64,000 nucleotides of DNA from Lactuca virosa (Eukaryota; Streptophyta; Magnoliopsida; Asterales; Asteraceae), in contig CAKMRJ010004445.1 in assembly GCA_928212115.1 (NCBI GenBank), forward strand, positions 80,958,969 to 81,022,968, in the 5' to 3' direction. Below are positions 23,000 to 34,606 of the stretch, piece by piece. The notes below the pieces were generated by a model. It ran no database searches, was not told where the DNA came from, and saw only the letters and a list, made by a program, of their open reading frames with translations. Position 1 is the first letter of the stretch. Every line of letters begins with the position of its first letter. The translations under genes and the position numbers were made by a program.

Positions 23000-23970
23000 T
23001 AAGAGTCGTCACTTGCATGAAGACAAGGAATTATTTGCAGAAAAGGTGCTTCGCTTTCTTGTCCCATGCGATGGATATGCAAGGAAAGGGTAAGGAAATC
23101 AAAGACACACTACAAGTGTTTGACTACCCATATGTATTTCCAGAGGATGTATCTGGCGTACCTCTAGTCAGACAGGTTGAATTCCTAATTGACCTAATCC
23201 CGGGTGCAGCACCAATAGCAAGATCTCCTTATCGCCTGGCTCCTTCGGAAATGAAAGATCTATCAAGTAAACTTCAAGAGCTTCTTGACAGGGGCTTTAT
23301 CTGGCCAAGGCTTTCTCCATGGAAAGCTCTAGTAGTTTTTTCAAAAAGAAGGATGGATCTCTCAGGATGTGCATCGACTATAAAGAGTTGAATAAACTCA
23401 CAATCAAAAACCGATATCCACTCCCAAGGATCAATGACTTTTTCGATCAGCTACAGGGATCCTACTACTACTTCAAGATCAATCTAAGAATTGAATATCA
23501 TCAACTCAGAGTACAAGAAGTAGACAGTCCAAAGACGGAATTCAAGACTCGGTATGTCATGACGATTTTCTGGTTATGCCATTCAGACTAACCAACACAC
23601 CAGCCAACCATATTCATAGACCTTATGAATCGGGTGTATAAATCCTACTTGGATAAATTCGTGACCATTTTCATTGACGACATATTGATATATTCATGAA
23701 CGAAGCAAGAACATGCCCAACACTTGAAATTAATTCTGGAACTGTTAAGAAAATATAAAGTTTATGCAAAGTTCTCTAAATCTGAGTTCTGGATTAACAA
23801 ATTGCATTTCCTCGGCCATCTGGTCAGCAATAAAGTTATTTGTGTTGATCCTGTGAAGATCGAAGCGGTTAAGTATTGGAAAGCACCAACAACGCCAACT
23901 AAATTACACCAATTCTTAGGAATTGCGGGCTATTATCAGAGATATATCAAGAATTTATCCAAAATATAAG
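23000..23970 (+). pseudogene. gypsy reverse transcriptase (chromovirus)
   Basis: Readable blocks: FPEDVSGVPLVRQVEFLIDL, PYRLAPSEMKDL, FKKKDGSLRMCIDYKELNKL, NRYPLPRINDFFDQLQGS, and the active site FIDDILIYS at 23670-23696 (Asp pair intact). HFLGHLVS and FLGIAGYYQRYI follow. A +1/-1 lesion near 23340 and stops near 23590 and 23697 break it. Confidence 0.9.
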
Positions 23971-25258
23971 CCTCTTACTGCTCTAACCCAAAAAGGAAAA
24001 AAGTTTGATTGGGGAGACGGCCAAGAGTCTACCTTCCAGAAATTAAAACAATTATTGTGCAGTGCACCAATTTTGTCACTTCTAGAGGGAACAAAAGATT
24101 TACCGTATTCTACGACACCTCTCACTGAGGGTTAGGATGTGTACTGATGCACAAGGATAAAGTTATTGCATACGCATCCCCGACAACTTAAGCCAAATGA
24201 GACCAGTGGCGAATCTAGACCAAAAAATCACGTGGTTCCCAAATTAAGTGAAGCCAATTAAAAAATCAACAACACTTGTGTGGAGTCGGATCGTGTACCT
24301 TAAAAAAACCGAACCAACTAGTTCAACGTGTTAAGACCGATCAACTACCACCGATTAAAATATTTAAAAATCCGAATGAAATATAAATTAAAAAAAATTG
24401 TACGTTTTAATGAAAAACTAGCTAATTATTAGTCCATTGATAAAACGGTAAACGAAGAGAGAAACTATTTGGCACGTGGGCTTTTTTTATTAGAGCAATT
24501 TATTTATTTATTGATATTTTAAGAGTGTCGATTAAGAGTGGTTAAACTTTTGTTATCAAAATCATAATTGAAAATAACAAATTGTCACCAGTAACTTATT
24601 TTTTTCTCTTTTTAAAATGATTTTTTAAGACATTAAAAAAAACAAACTCAAGTCCTTTATTTTTTCTAAGATAGTTCTTAATTTTTCTATTATATATAAT
24701 GTACATGAAATTTGAAAATTTAGGTAGGTCCTAGGACCTACCTTGGGCCTTAATAGATACGCCCTTGAAAGAGACAAACTACACCACCTATGATCTAGAA
24801 TTGGGAGTTGTAGTGTTTAACTTAAAATTTTGGAGGCATTACTCGTATGGAACAAAGTATGTCATGCTCACCAACCATAAAATCCTTCAACAAATCTTTG
24901 ATCAGAAGGAGCTCAACATGAGACAACAAAGGTGGATCGAATTTCTAAAAAATATCGTAGTACTCCTTAAGCAGGAAAGAACGAGAAAATCCACTTCGTG
25001 TAAAGGCTCTAGCCCTAACCATCCACTAAATTCTGACCACCCAAATTCTAGACGCTCAGCTAGAAGCACTCAAATTTGAGAATATCGTGGAAGAAAACCT
25101 GCGAGGAATGGACAAACAGTTCGACATCAAGGAAGACAGAGCATGATATTTCATGAATCGAATTTGAACCCCAAGGTTTGGTGAAGTCAAGAGTCTCGTG
25201 TTAAATGAAGCTCATAAGTTGAGATATTTGATACATCCTGGATCAGATAAGATGTATC
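23971..25258 (+). pseudogene. gypsy RNase H and N-terminal integrase (chromovirus)
   Basis: RNase H begins with ALTQKGKKFDWG and is interrupted by the MITE at 24204-24767. It resumes at 24768 with TNYTTYDLELGVVVFNLKFW and RQQRWIEFLKN. The integrase zinc-binding region starts near 25200 (YLIHPGSDKMY) and is cut at 25258 by element B; it continues at 33043. Confidence 0.85.
24204..24767. mobile_element. hAT-type MITE in the RNase H domain
   Basis: 564 bp, AT-rich, non-coding. The left end CAGTGGCGAATCTAGA and the right end (reverse complement CAAGGGCGTATCTA) form imperfect terminal inverted repeats of hAT style. It is flanked by AATGAGAC (24196-24203) and AAAGAGAC (24768-24775), an 8 bp TSD with one change. 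RNase H coding sequence flanks it on both sides. Confidence 0.85.
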
Positions 25259-26057
25259 TGATGGGTTTCAAGCAATACATCAATCCTATGGTGTACATGC
25301 AAACCCTAATACCTTTGGATCTAGTTTGTCTAATGAACATGCAATTGATAATCCAAAGCCATAAACCCTAGATCTATCATATAAGAACTAAAATAAGGGT
25401 TTAGTAAATACCTTTGATTGTTATATAGTAATAACAATCAATTCCTTGCTTTGATTGGCATCAGAAAGCTTAGTGCCTCAAGTGTTGCACCTCTAATGGA
25501 GTCACAAACACCACTAAGCAATTGGATGACGGAGAGAAGAGAGGGGAGGCACCAAAAATGGCTGGAAACCCTAATCCAAGTGTTAGCCACGTTTTTGGTG
25601 CCCAAGGGTTCCTTATATACTTAGGCTATTAGGGTTATCCAACAAGGAAACCCTAATTTGACTGCTTAAGCCCTAAGCAGCCCATGGACCCCTTCTGGAA
25701 CATGCCTTGGACGATTTCTAATGGGCTTCCCCATAGAATTCGTCCAACCTATTATTCCAAGGTGATCCATAGCCCAATTGCAATTATCCTATAAATACAA
25801 CTCCAGTCCCCTAAGTTTAATTAATCTCTTTTAGCCACAGAATTAATTCTTTATTAATTCTTGACTAATATTAATTAAACAATATGATTTCTCCTTTAAT
25901 ATATTATTCTCATAATATATTAATAAATCATAATTAAACCTTTCTCTCCTTAATTCATCCTACATATTGCTATGGTGAAGGCAACCCAAAAGGACCATGC
26001 TCATAATCGGGTCAAGTACATACCAAAATAGTTATGGACTTAGACACTAATCCAACA
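25259..26057 (-). repeat. 3' LTR of element B
   Basis: Plus-strand ends are TGATGGGTTTC and CTAATCCAACA; the element's LTR reads TGTTGGATTAG...CCCATCA. A TATA box (reverse complement of CTTATATA) is at about 25612-25619. The 68-codon frame on the plus strand here is chance. Confidence 0.95.
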
Positions 26058-29000
26058 GTCTCCCACTTGGATAAGTCTAATAACTATTTTGCATAACTTC
26101 AGAACCTGATCAGCAATCGTAGCTTTCAAAAGCCGCTGTCAACTCTGATCTTATCAGATACGAGTGTCCTTTAGATAAGGGATCATATATTCCTCCATTC
26201 TCAAGATATCGTATAGACATGAGACATGGATTTAAATCATTCTCTCTGTCTATGTATTGTTTCCCGACATCTGATTTATGACGACTGACAATAGACTACA
26301 ATTGAACACATCAACTTAGTCCCGGCTTGGCCAAGCGCTTAGGGTGTCATCACTAAATCATCGAGGGGCCCACAGATATCGCTTTTATCCCACTTTGGGT
26401 AAAAGGAATGGATAAACTTCGACTCAAATGCTTGCTTGCACCTACTAATAGAATCACACACAACAATAAGTTTTATAACACCAAGTTACTGGTGCGTTTA
26501 CTTATCATCAATGTGCAACCGACCAGCAAATAACAACTCACACGTCTCGGTTTCAAGAATATACAATGTTATCGTCTCACTAATCACCCGTGATAAATCC
26601 ATGAAGTGATTCAAGTGAGCGTGGGTTTAATCCAATACTTTAATCTTATTAAAGCACTCATGAACTCTGCAGCAAACTTGTACTATGTCTAAACACTTTA
26701 GACAATCCACAGACAAATTCATGACAGTCTTCCTTCATACCTACTTCTAACGTATGACCGACTGTGGAGTTTCGAATAACCCAGTTATTCTGGAAGTCAA
26801 AACATGCAAAGTGAAACGCAATAATAATATTAATCCTATATGTCCCCAAAACTTTTGAGCGTAAATAAAACATTTTTATTTAAACACCATATTGATTACT
26901 CATTATTCATTGCTTACTGTTTCAGAAAACCAACTTATTACACGAATTATAACCACAATTGTCCCATGCTCCAAGCATGCACACTTTGGTTTCCTATGGT
27001 CCATACTTTGTGAAATAGATCAATTGAAAAACTTTTCCAATGAAACTCATTTCACAATCCCCAATCCTTATTATTAGTATAAGAATACCAAATTCTTGCC
27101 ACTTTTAGAATATGTCAGATTCTAACATTTTATGCAATGATTCTTTCGTAATGTCATAGCACAAAAGTCACCAAGACCCGGCTAATGAAATTACAAGGTA
27201 TTCTATCGGAAATTGTTACAAGACAATTCCATAGACGTGAAGTCTCACATTCAAAGTACATTCCTTTGAACATCCTTCTCACATAAAAGTTTCTAATCTA
27301 GACATATTTCTTAATATCCAACTCCCATTAATGGAAACATTTCCATATTTGCCATATGACAACTCATTCTTAATAGAATCTTATCTATTCATAATAATGT
27401 CAATATAGTCCATCCAGTACTATACTTCCAACTACTCACAAGCGACAAATCCTCAGTGAACCTCAGATTGTCCTTTGATAGTTGTTTAATTATTTTAGTC
27501 AAAAACCGATTCTAGTCCCTTTTTCCCTCTTAATGCCCTAGGCATTTGGAAAATTTTAGAATGGTCAAATATTACAGCATATGCAATCGATCCTATACCC
27601 GAAGCGTATTGAACACGATGCATAATGTCTCACATAAAGACATGATACGTTATCAGTCTTTTGCCATAATATTTTGTTAGCCATGTTCTCACAATTCGAA
27701 CAATGAAGAGGGATGTCGTAATCATAATCGAATTTTGAGAACGTGCTATGTATCCTTGACTAAATTTTATTAACATTTCTTGATCTAAGCTTTTAGATTT
27801 TGAAACGAAGTATAATATTCTCTCCCTTAATTATAGAAAAACAACTTTTCAACCCCTACAACTTTGCAAAGTTAATCTTTGTTTTCTATAACTAATATTG
27901 CTAACTCACAATACTTGAAATAATAATCTTGCTCCCACTAACACAATGATTATTTCCATACAAGCATAACACTTATGCTCCCACTAGCTTTGACATGTAT
28001 TCAGAAAACACTTGAACTTCTAGAAAACAATTCTTATTGAATTCCTTAAGTTCATATTTCTAATACCTAATGCTTTGATAAGCCTTTATCTAAGCTTTTT
28101 AAGCTCATACACCTTTCCTTAGATAGCTCACATGTGTGTCTAAACAATTCATAATTTATGTTACTAAGTCCCAGATGTTTAGACTAATTGCCAAATCTGA
28201 CAATTCGAACTATGAAGAGGGATGTCGTAATCATAATCGAATTTGAGAATACAATTATCACAATTGCTATCTTCTTAAAATCTCTCTTAGTGAAAGCATT
28301 TCCTCACAATCATTTTCATGAAGGAGGGAAACCTCATGACATTTAGATTTTAAAGTGTATGTGTTCCTATCCATGTGAATTTGCCAAAACCAAAGTTTGC
28401 GACAAATCCAAACTCATATGGACCGAACGTGCTCAATCTCGATTTCTTGCCTCATGGTAACATGAATGCCCACCATGTCTTCCAATAAACTCACCCTTTC
28501 ATATCAATGTACTTTCCATTGATCAAGGTGCTTTGTCTTTATGCATTCAAATGAGAACTCATAGAACTCACATGCATAATTAACTCAATTGGAATGGCAC
28601 AGAAAAAGAGTGTGTCATCCACGATAGGCTTTAAACCTCAAGTTGTGTGCTAGTGATGATCAACTAGGTTTAACTCTTGATTTTTTCTTGATACCTTTCA
28701 AGACCATTAAGACTCCCACTGACTCCTTGACATATAAATTTCTCTTCTCAAGAAACATTCCTTGACAAAACAAATATTCAAGAGTTAGTGTAGTTTTTAT
28801 CAAGACTATCACTTCACATAATTGGTTCTAGTTGGTCTTTGTCTTATCCAAGACATCACAACTTACCAATCTCAAATGTGCAGGAATAAGAAGACTTTTT
28901 CCAATTCCACATTTGTTGAATGTTATAAACCTACTAAAGACGTGTCACTCAAGTCACAATCTTGGAGTATGACTCTTAAGACTTGATATTGGAACGAAGT

Positions 29001-29155
29001 ATGATTGACTTATTGATTTAATTATTTCCATAATTCTCGATTCCTCTTCTCAGACATACAAATGCACTAAGACTCACTAAGAGGGCCAATTGAGAAATAG
29101 TTCTTAATCATTAAGACTTATCATAAAACACAACAAAAGGTACTCTCCCTTCTTC
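26058..29155 (-). other. 3' internal region of element B, no recognisable pol
   Basis: The polypurine tract CCAAGTGGGAGAC (minus strand, 26070-26058) adjoins the 3' LTR. The part at 26570-26840 matches the 3' UTR of element A. Two copies of a block of about 50 bp with the motif GATTACGACATCCCTCTTC (27715-27733 and 28214-28232, minus strand) lie 499 bp apart. No protease, integrase or RT motif is visible, only many stops. It may hold decayed sequence of unknown origin. Confidence 0.7.
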
Positions 29156-29386
29156 TTAGAATAGAGAAACTTTTATCTTTCTGCCTACTTGATTCTTCTT
29201 ATTCGTTCTGCTATTGATTGAAACTCTTTCGATCAACTCAGAATTATACTTAATCTTATAAGTATAACCATATTTACTAAACTTTAGTAAATCATGATGA
29301 ATATCTATATCACTCTTGTGATGGACTTGATCAAAGCACAACCTAGTGTACTCGATCTCCTGGTCCTTCTCTTGACACTTTGCCAA
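29156..29386 (-). CDS. Small conserved ORF of element B
   Basis: 76 codons, basic (Lys-rich C-terminus, NSRTNKKNQVGRKIKVSLF). The same ORF occurs in element E at 62220-62441 with few differences and the same stop. I do not recognise a domain. It may be a relic of a longer protein or a conserved small protein. Confidence 0.4.
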   Translation of the reverse strand: MAKCQEKDQEIEYTRLCFDQVHHKSDIDIHHDLLKFSKYGYTYKIKYNSELIERVSINSRTNKKNQVGRKIKVSLF

Positions 29387-29830
29387 AGAATTAGTCTAAT
29401 TTCCAAATATGAAGTTTCTCATTCATCACGCAACCAAGTTGTATGATTCCAAGTTTCTGTCCAATTGAAACTTGGGCGATGAGAATCTTCCTTTATTTGG
29501 CAAATTCTCGACATTTCCACAAATAACATAATTAAGAATCAAACCCATTATTACTAATAGTAGAAATATTCAAACATCAATTTTTCATACATGCCACTGC
29601 AAGGATAAATAAATAAGACAAAATCAAAATTTATATTATTGCGGAAAAAATTTGTCCTTACAGTGCAATTCAACTGAAAAACTATGATATTACATATTTC
29701 TTATCAATCTATCCTAACTCTAGAGTAGCAGCTAAAAAATCTGATCTTCGAATCCATGCGATCGAAATCCATTTCTTCATGATCAGATTCAGCACGCTTC
29801 TTCCTTAAGCTTCCTCTCTTTTCTTCGATC

Positions 29831-29916
29831 CTGCAAAACTTCAAAATGTAATATTATCACATCACATATTAAGAATCAAAGAATAGGAACTTATAGAGTT
29901 ATTTAATGGATTTTAC
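29831..29916 (-). other. Predicted intron after gag in element B
   Basis: Minus strand: donor TCAG/GTAAAA at 29916 and acceptor TTTTGCAG ending at 29831, 86 nt, AT-rich. Removal would replace the last few gag residues and its stop with a short basic tail. Element E has the matching 85 nt intron. Confidence 0.45.
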
Positions 29917-30572
29917 CTGAAGTAGAGCCATACGTCTTCACTCTCCCATCTCTTAGATCTCTTAGGTAAAAAGGACAGCTTCGTCTCCAATGCCCCTTCT
30001 CTTGGCAGTAGAAGCAAATGGACTCTTTTGGAATGGCACAAGGAACTATCTCAGAATTTACCTTTTCTGGATTTCCAATGTCACCATTTTCAATGTCCAT
30101 TGAACTTTGGGAGTTTGATTCACCAGACAAATTTTGCTTGATCAGCACGCCAAATCATTTCTGATTCAGCAGCTATAAGCAAATAGGTCAAATCAATGAG
30201 GGTCACATCATGGTCCATCATATAGTACTTTATAACGAACTTACTATATGATTCAGGAAGCGACTGAAGAACCCAGTCAACAGCCAACTTACCTGAAATC
30301 TCGACACCCATCATCCTTAACCTGTCAATGTGTGACTTTATCTCCAAGACGTGTGCACACACAGGTTTCCCATCTTCGTGTTTACTTGCCAATAGGGCTT
30401 GAGTGAGCTTAAACTTTTCAAGCCTTTGAACTTGTGGGTTAGGGAGAATAATTGGAGGATGTGGAGGAAGTGAAGCATGACTCTCATTTCCTTGATCGTA
30501 TCGTGGAACGTCATCTTCATTTGGAAAGCTTCTTCCAAGGGACTTAGGAAGACCATTGTAAGATTTAGACAT
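29903..30572 (-). pseudogene. gag: gag of element B, one frameshift
   Basis: Starts MSKSYNGLPKSL at 30572 directly after a splice-acceptor-like TTTTGTAG. Capsid-type helical region (LEKFKLTQALLASKHEDGKP, then VDWVLQSLPESYSKF), then a zinc knuckle CFYCQEKGHWRRSC and YLRDLRDGRVKT. Compared with the intact copy in element E, one extra A in an A-run near 30130 shifts the frame between the capsid part and the nucleocapsid part. Confidence 0.85.
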
Positions 30573-32050
30573 CTACAAAACGGGAGAAAATTCAAGTTAG
30601 TTGATAAGAATCCTTGATGTAACACCCAAATGAAATATCAAGGCTAAGATCCAACACAATACTCTACAACCTAGAAGAGGGATGCCGTAATCTAGTTGCA
30701 GAATATTTGAAGGTAGGTAAATGACGATTAACCAATTTCCACCATGAAAAACAAAAAAGAAGTTTAAGTTTTAAATGAATTGAAACTCCTAGAACTTTTG
30801 AGATTCATTGAACTTTTCAATGGTATGTTTAAACTCGATTATGCCCTTCAAATTTGTGACTGGGATGCCGAGGATCACAAACAAGGTGTGAATAACCATA
30901 CGAATCTACGTGATGCACTCAATGCTACTATCACCTAATCAATGTGTCGGTTAACCACACACGCTCCATTGATCTATGATAAACATCGAGCCACCCTTCA
31001 CTACCAATGTCAACCCCAAATTAGTGTGCCGGTTAACCACGCACGCTCCACTAACGTTTGGCAAGGGTGTGAAGTGTAATTCCATGGATTAGCATACAAT
31101 TTCACATTTTTACCTAAAGTAACTATGATTTGGGAATTTGTAAAAGCATTTAGTTACTTTGTACTTCATTATACTTGTAATAGAAGGTTTCGTCCTATCC
31201 TACCCGTTCGGCTAACGACCATCCACTAGTCAAGAGTGTGGTGGGTAAGAGTGGATACCCATTTAATCGTCATTTTATAGGCAATTTCCTTAAACACCCC
31301 TTATAGACCAGCTTCGTGAATGAGGCCTACTAACGGTAAGACTGACTGTTTACTCATACATATATATAATATTAGACTTTTAATGTTATATATAGTATAG
31401 GGTGTATTTTACACTTTTAAAATACTAGGTGGTCTAATTTAATAAATTATACTTTTAATTTAATTAAATGTAAACCAAAACTTTATGGGTTTATTAAATC
31501 TCTTTTAATTATACACCTTAATTAATTACTAAAACCATAAGGGTGTAATTTGAATTTTCAAAATACGAGGGTTTTAGAATTTAATATTTCAAAATTAGAC
31601 TTTTAATCAACTTTTAAATTCCAAAACTTGAAGGCAAGTTTTTGAAACTTTTCAAAACATTTTGGATTAGAATTTAAATATTTCAAAATTAACTTTTAAT
31701 CAAAAATTTACATTTCAAAACTTGAGGGCAAGTTTTGAAAGTTTTCAAAACATTAGGGTTTAACTATTTAAATTTCAAAAACAAAACTTTTAAGTTCAAA
31801 TTTAAACTATAAAACCTAAAGGGGAAAATTGAAACTTTTCCACAAGATAATTCAAATCTAAATTACAAATAATCAATCTTTATCTAATAAAACAAAAGAT
31901 TATCTAAATTTTGACAATTATCTTCTATTTTGGCAAGGATAATCTCCAAATATTGATAAAAATCGGATTTTATTAATAAAAAACGTTTTAGGCAATTATC
32001 TGCAGCCAAAACAGGTCAAAATCCCGAAATCTGCTCCATCTGTGACTCTG

Positions 32051-32143
32051 ACTCGTCGAGTCCAGCTTGGACTCGTCGAGTTCACTGTGGACTCGGCGAG
32101 TTCAGCCATGGACTCGGCGAGTTCAGCCATGGACTTGGCGAGT
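32051..32143. repeat. ACTCGNCGAGT array in element B leader
   Basis: Five copies start at 32051, 32071, 32091, 32112 and 32133 (the last ACTTGGCGAGT), spaced 20, 20, 21 and 21 bp. It lies about 80 bp from the PBS. Same motif as in the solo LTR at 20.3-21.5 kb. Confidence 0.95.
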
Positions 32144-32224
32144 CCAGCCCCAGAAACCAAAAAATTTCGATTTTAAGCATGAATAATCAACTATAGCATC
32201 AAATACATCAAACAAACAGCCCTA

Positions 32225-32237
32225 GGCTCTGATACCA
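32225..32237 (-). other. Primer binding site of element B
   Basis: Plus-strand GGCTCTGATACCA is the reverse complement of TGGTATCAGAGCC, one base from the 5' LTR. Confidence 0.9.
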
Positions 32238-32238
32238 C

Positions 32239-33037
32239 TGATGGGTTTCAAGCAATACATCAATCCTATGGTGTACATGCAAACCCTAATAGCTTTGGAT
32301 CTAGTTTGTCTAATGAACATGCAATTGATAATCCAAAGCCATAAACCCTAGATCTATCATATAAGAACTGAAATAAAGGTTTAGTAATTACCTTTGATTG
32401 TTATATAGTAATAACAATCAATTCCTTGCTTTGATTGGCTTCAGAAAGCTTAGTGCCTCAAGTGCTGCACCTCTAATGGAGTCACAAACACCACTAAGCA
32501 ATTGGATGAAGGAGAGAAGAGAGGGGAGGCACCAACAATGGCTAGAAACCCTAATCCAAGTGTTAGCTACGTTTTTGGTGCCCAAGGGTTCCTTATATAC
32601 TTAGGCTATTAGGGTTATCCAACAAGGAAACCCTAATTTGACTGCTTAAGCCCTAAGCAGCCCATGGACCCCTTCTGGAACATACCTTGGACGATTTCTA
32701 ATGGGCTTCCCCATAGAATTCGTCCAACCTATTATTCCAAGGTGATCCATAGCCCAATTGCAATTATCCTATAATTACAATTCTAGTCCCCTAAGTTTAA
32801 TTAATCTCTTTTAGCCACAGAATTAATTCTTTATTAATTCTTGACTAATATTAATTAAACAATATGATTTCTCCTTTAATATATTATTCTCATAATATAT
32901 TAATAAATCATAATTAAACCTTTCTCTCCTTAATTCATCCTACATATTGTTATGGTGAAGGCAACCCAAAAGGACCATGCTCATAATCGGGTCAAGTACA
33001 TACCAAAATAGTTATGGACTTAGACACTAATCCAACA
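32239..33037 (-). repeat. 5' LTR of element B
   Basis: 799 bp, same length as the 3' LTR and about 98% identical by eye. TATA box on the minus strand at about 32592-32599. Confidence 0.95.
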
Positions 33038-33042
33038 GTATC

Positions 33043-34098
33043 TCGATCTTAAGAAGCTTTACTGGTGACCAAGGATGTAGGCAGAGATTCCCACCTATGC
33101 CATTAAATGCTTGACTTGATCCAAAGTAAAAGCAGAGTACTAGAAGCCATATGGTCTACGACAGAAACCATCAATCCTAGAATGGAAGTGTGAACAGATA
33201 ACCATGGACTTCATAACAAAATTTCCAAAAACGTCAAGAGGTTATGACACCATTTGGGTAGTGGTTGACTGCTTAACCAAGTCCGCCACTTTCTACTCAT
33301 CAAAGAAACTAATAAGATGGAGAAACTTACCATGACGTATCTCAAGGAGATAGTCAAACTACATGGTGTTCCAATATCTTATCGGATTGAGATAATAGAT
33401 TTACTTCCCGACTTTGGCAATCATTATAGAGGTCCCTAGGAACCAAACTGGACATGAGTACTACCTATCATCCACAAAGGGATCCCAGAGAAAAAGAAGG
33501 ATACAAACTCTATAAGACAAGCTCCGCGCTTGTGTGATAGACTTTGGTAATGCATGGGATAATCACTTACCATTAGCTTAGTTTTCATACAACAATAATT
33601 ATCCCATTAACACAAAGACTGCCCCATTCGAGGACTTGTATGAATGCAAATTCCATTCTCTGATATGCTGGGTAGAAGCTGGAGATATTTAGCTAGCAAA
33701 AAAGTATGTTGGAGATACTCCACTCACTAGTCCTGAGATTGAAACAACAAAAAAGTTCGTTGAGATAAAGGAACGATCGAAGGCTGCATGTAGTCGTCAG
33801 AAAAGCTATACTGGCATGAGATGCAAACCCCTTGAATTCAAAGTAGGAGACCGCTTCCTACTAAAGGTTGAGCCATGGAAATGTGTTATTATATTTGGAA
33901 AACAAGGTAAACTAAACCCCCGATACATCATACCTTTTGAAATCCTGTCAAGGGTATTTCCGATGACTTCCAAACTCAAGTTACGTCAAGAACTCAGCAA
34001 AGTTCACGATACCTTCCACATGTATAATCTTAAGAAGTGTCTCTCTGATGAGAACCTTGAAATTCCTATTGATGAGATCCAGGTTAATACTAAACTTC
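33043..34098 (+). pseudogene. gypsy integrase, continued (chromovirus)
   Basis: Resumes after element B with the end of the HHCC region (KCLT then a TGA where the last Cys is expected, about 33098-33109) and the core start (WKCEQITMDFITKFPKTSRG, about 33189-33245, first catalytic Asp). Broken core sequence follows. From 33816 an open part covers the C-terminal GPY/F-like module (GKLNPRYIIPFEIL) and KVHDTFHMYNLKKCL. Confidence 0.85.
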
Positions 34099-34260
34099 GC
34101 TTCGTGGAGGAACCAATGGAGGTCATGGATAAGGAATCAAAAGCCTCAAACAAATCCGCATATCTATAGTAAAAGTTCGATGGAACTCTCGTAGAAGGAC
34201 GACGTTTACTTGGGAGCACGAGGACCAAATGAAACAAAATTACCCCCAATTGTTTAGCGG
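34099..34260 (+). pseudogene. Chromodomain-like tail of the chromovirus integrase
   Basis: FVEEPMEVMDKESKA at about 34111-34155 is the usual start of the chromovirus C-terminal chromodomain. After a stop and shift near 34167 a second frame carries WEHEDQMKQNY (about 34211-34240). Chromodomains of this type are thought to guide integration to marked chromatin. Confidence 0.65.
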
Positions 34261-34349
34261 TGCAACCTCCACTAGTGGAATGATATAATGATGGAACAAA
34301 GTAGCCTAGAACTTAATATCTGGACAGAATTCCCATAATGGGGAGGTAA

Positions 34350-34606
34350 AGTGACATCCCGTAATTTAGGTTTAAGATTATATACAGTTAATTCACAGTG
34401 AATCTCTTTGTAATTTGACTAATTGAGCTTTAGTTCATCTTTTGAAAAAAAATAATGTCATTACAAATATTATAGGATATGAATTGTTATCTTACTTCCA
34501 TTTGTGGAAAATCTCAAATGAAACAACCAGCACGAATTGTATCCCTAGTTAATACGTTTGAAAAATAGAAAATTCATATTAAGCAGTTACAAGCGAAGAA
34601 AACATA
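34350..34606 (+). repeat. Truncated 3' LTR of the chromovirus
   Basis: Starts AGTGACATCCCGTAATTTAG (first base changed from TG) after a purine tract AATGGGGAGGTAA (34337-34349). It matches 14688-14940 of the 5' LTR and stops matching near 34600, where element C begins. Confidence 0.8.

Larger units (their letters stand above)
30573..32391 (-). other. Predicted leader intron and leader of element B
   Basis: Minus-strand donor CAAAG/GTAATT (intron from 32391) in the LTR and acceptor TTTTGTAG (to 30573) directly before the gag ATG. The leader itself (30573-32224) has no gene. It shares with A and E the two TTAACCGGCACA motifs (near 31025-31045 and 30945-30970), the GATTACGGCATCCCTCTTC motif (30674-30692) and an AT-rich half. 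Confidence 0.6.
25259..33037 (-). mobile_element. Element B: complete gag-only copia-type element, minus strand
   Basis: LTRs 25259-26057 (3') and 32239-33037 (5'), each 799 bp, with about 15 differences by eye. A perfect 5 bp TSD GTATC lies at 25254-25258 and 33038-33042, inside the chromovirus integrase. On the minus strand it has a PBS, a 1.65 kb leader, a gag with zinc knuckle, about 3.8 kb without recognisable pol, and a polypurine tract. It is non-autonomous and close in sequence to element E. Confidence 0.95.
14688..34606 (+). mobile_element. Ty3/gypsy chromovirus, plus strand, heavily nested
   Basis: 5' LTR 14688-17384, PBS 17388-17400, pre-gag ORF, gag, protease, RT, RNase H, integrase, chromodomain relic, polypurine tract, and a 3' LTR that starts at 34350 and is cut at about 34606. 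Pol order (RT-RNase H-IN) and the chromodomain-like tail mark a chromovirus. It is interrupted by a solo LTR, a hAT-type MITE and element B. All open frames are broken by stops and shifts. Confidence 0.85.

Noticed and set aside
25418..25624. 68-codon plus frame, also at 32398-32604
   Set aside because: Identical position in both LTRs of element B and antisense to it; a chance frame in an LTR.
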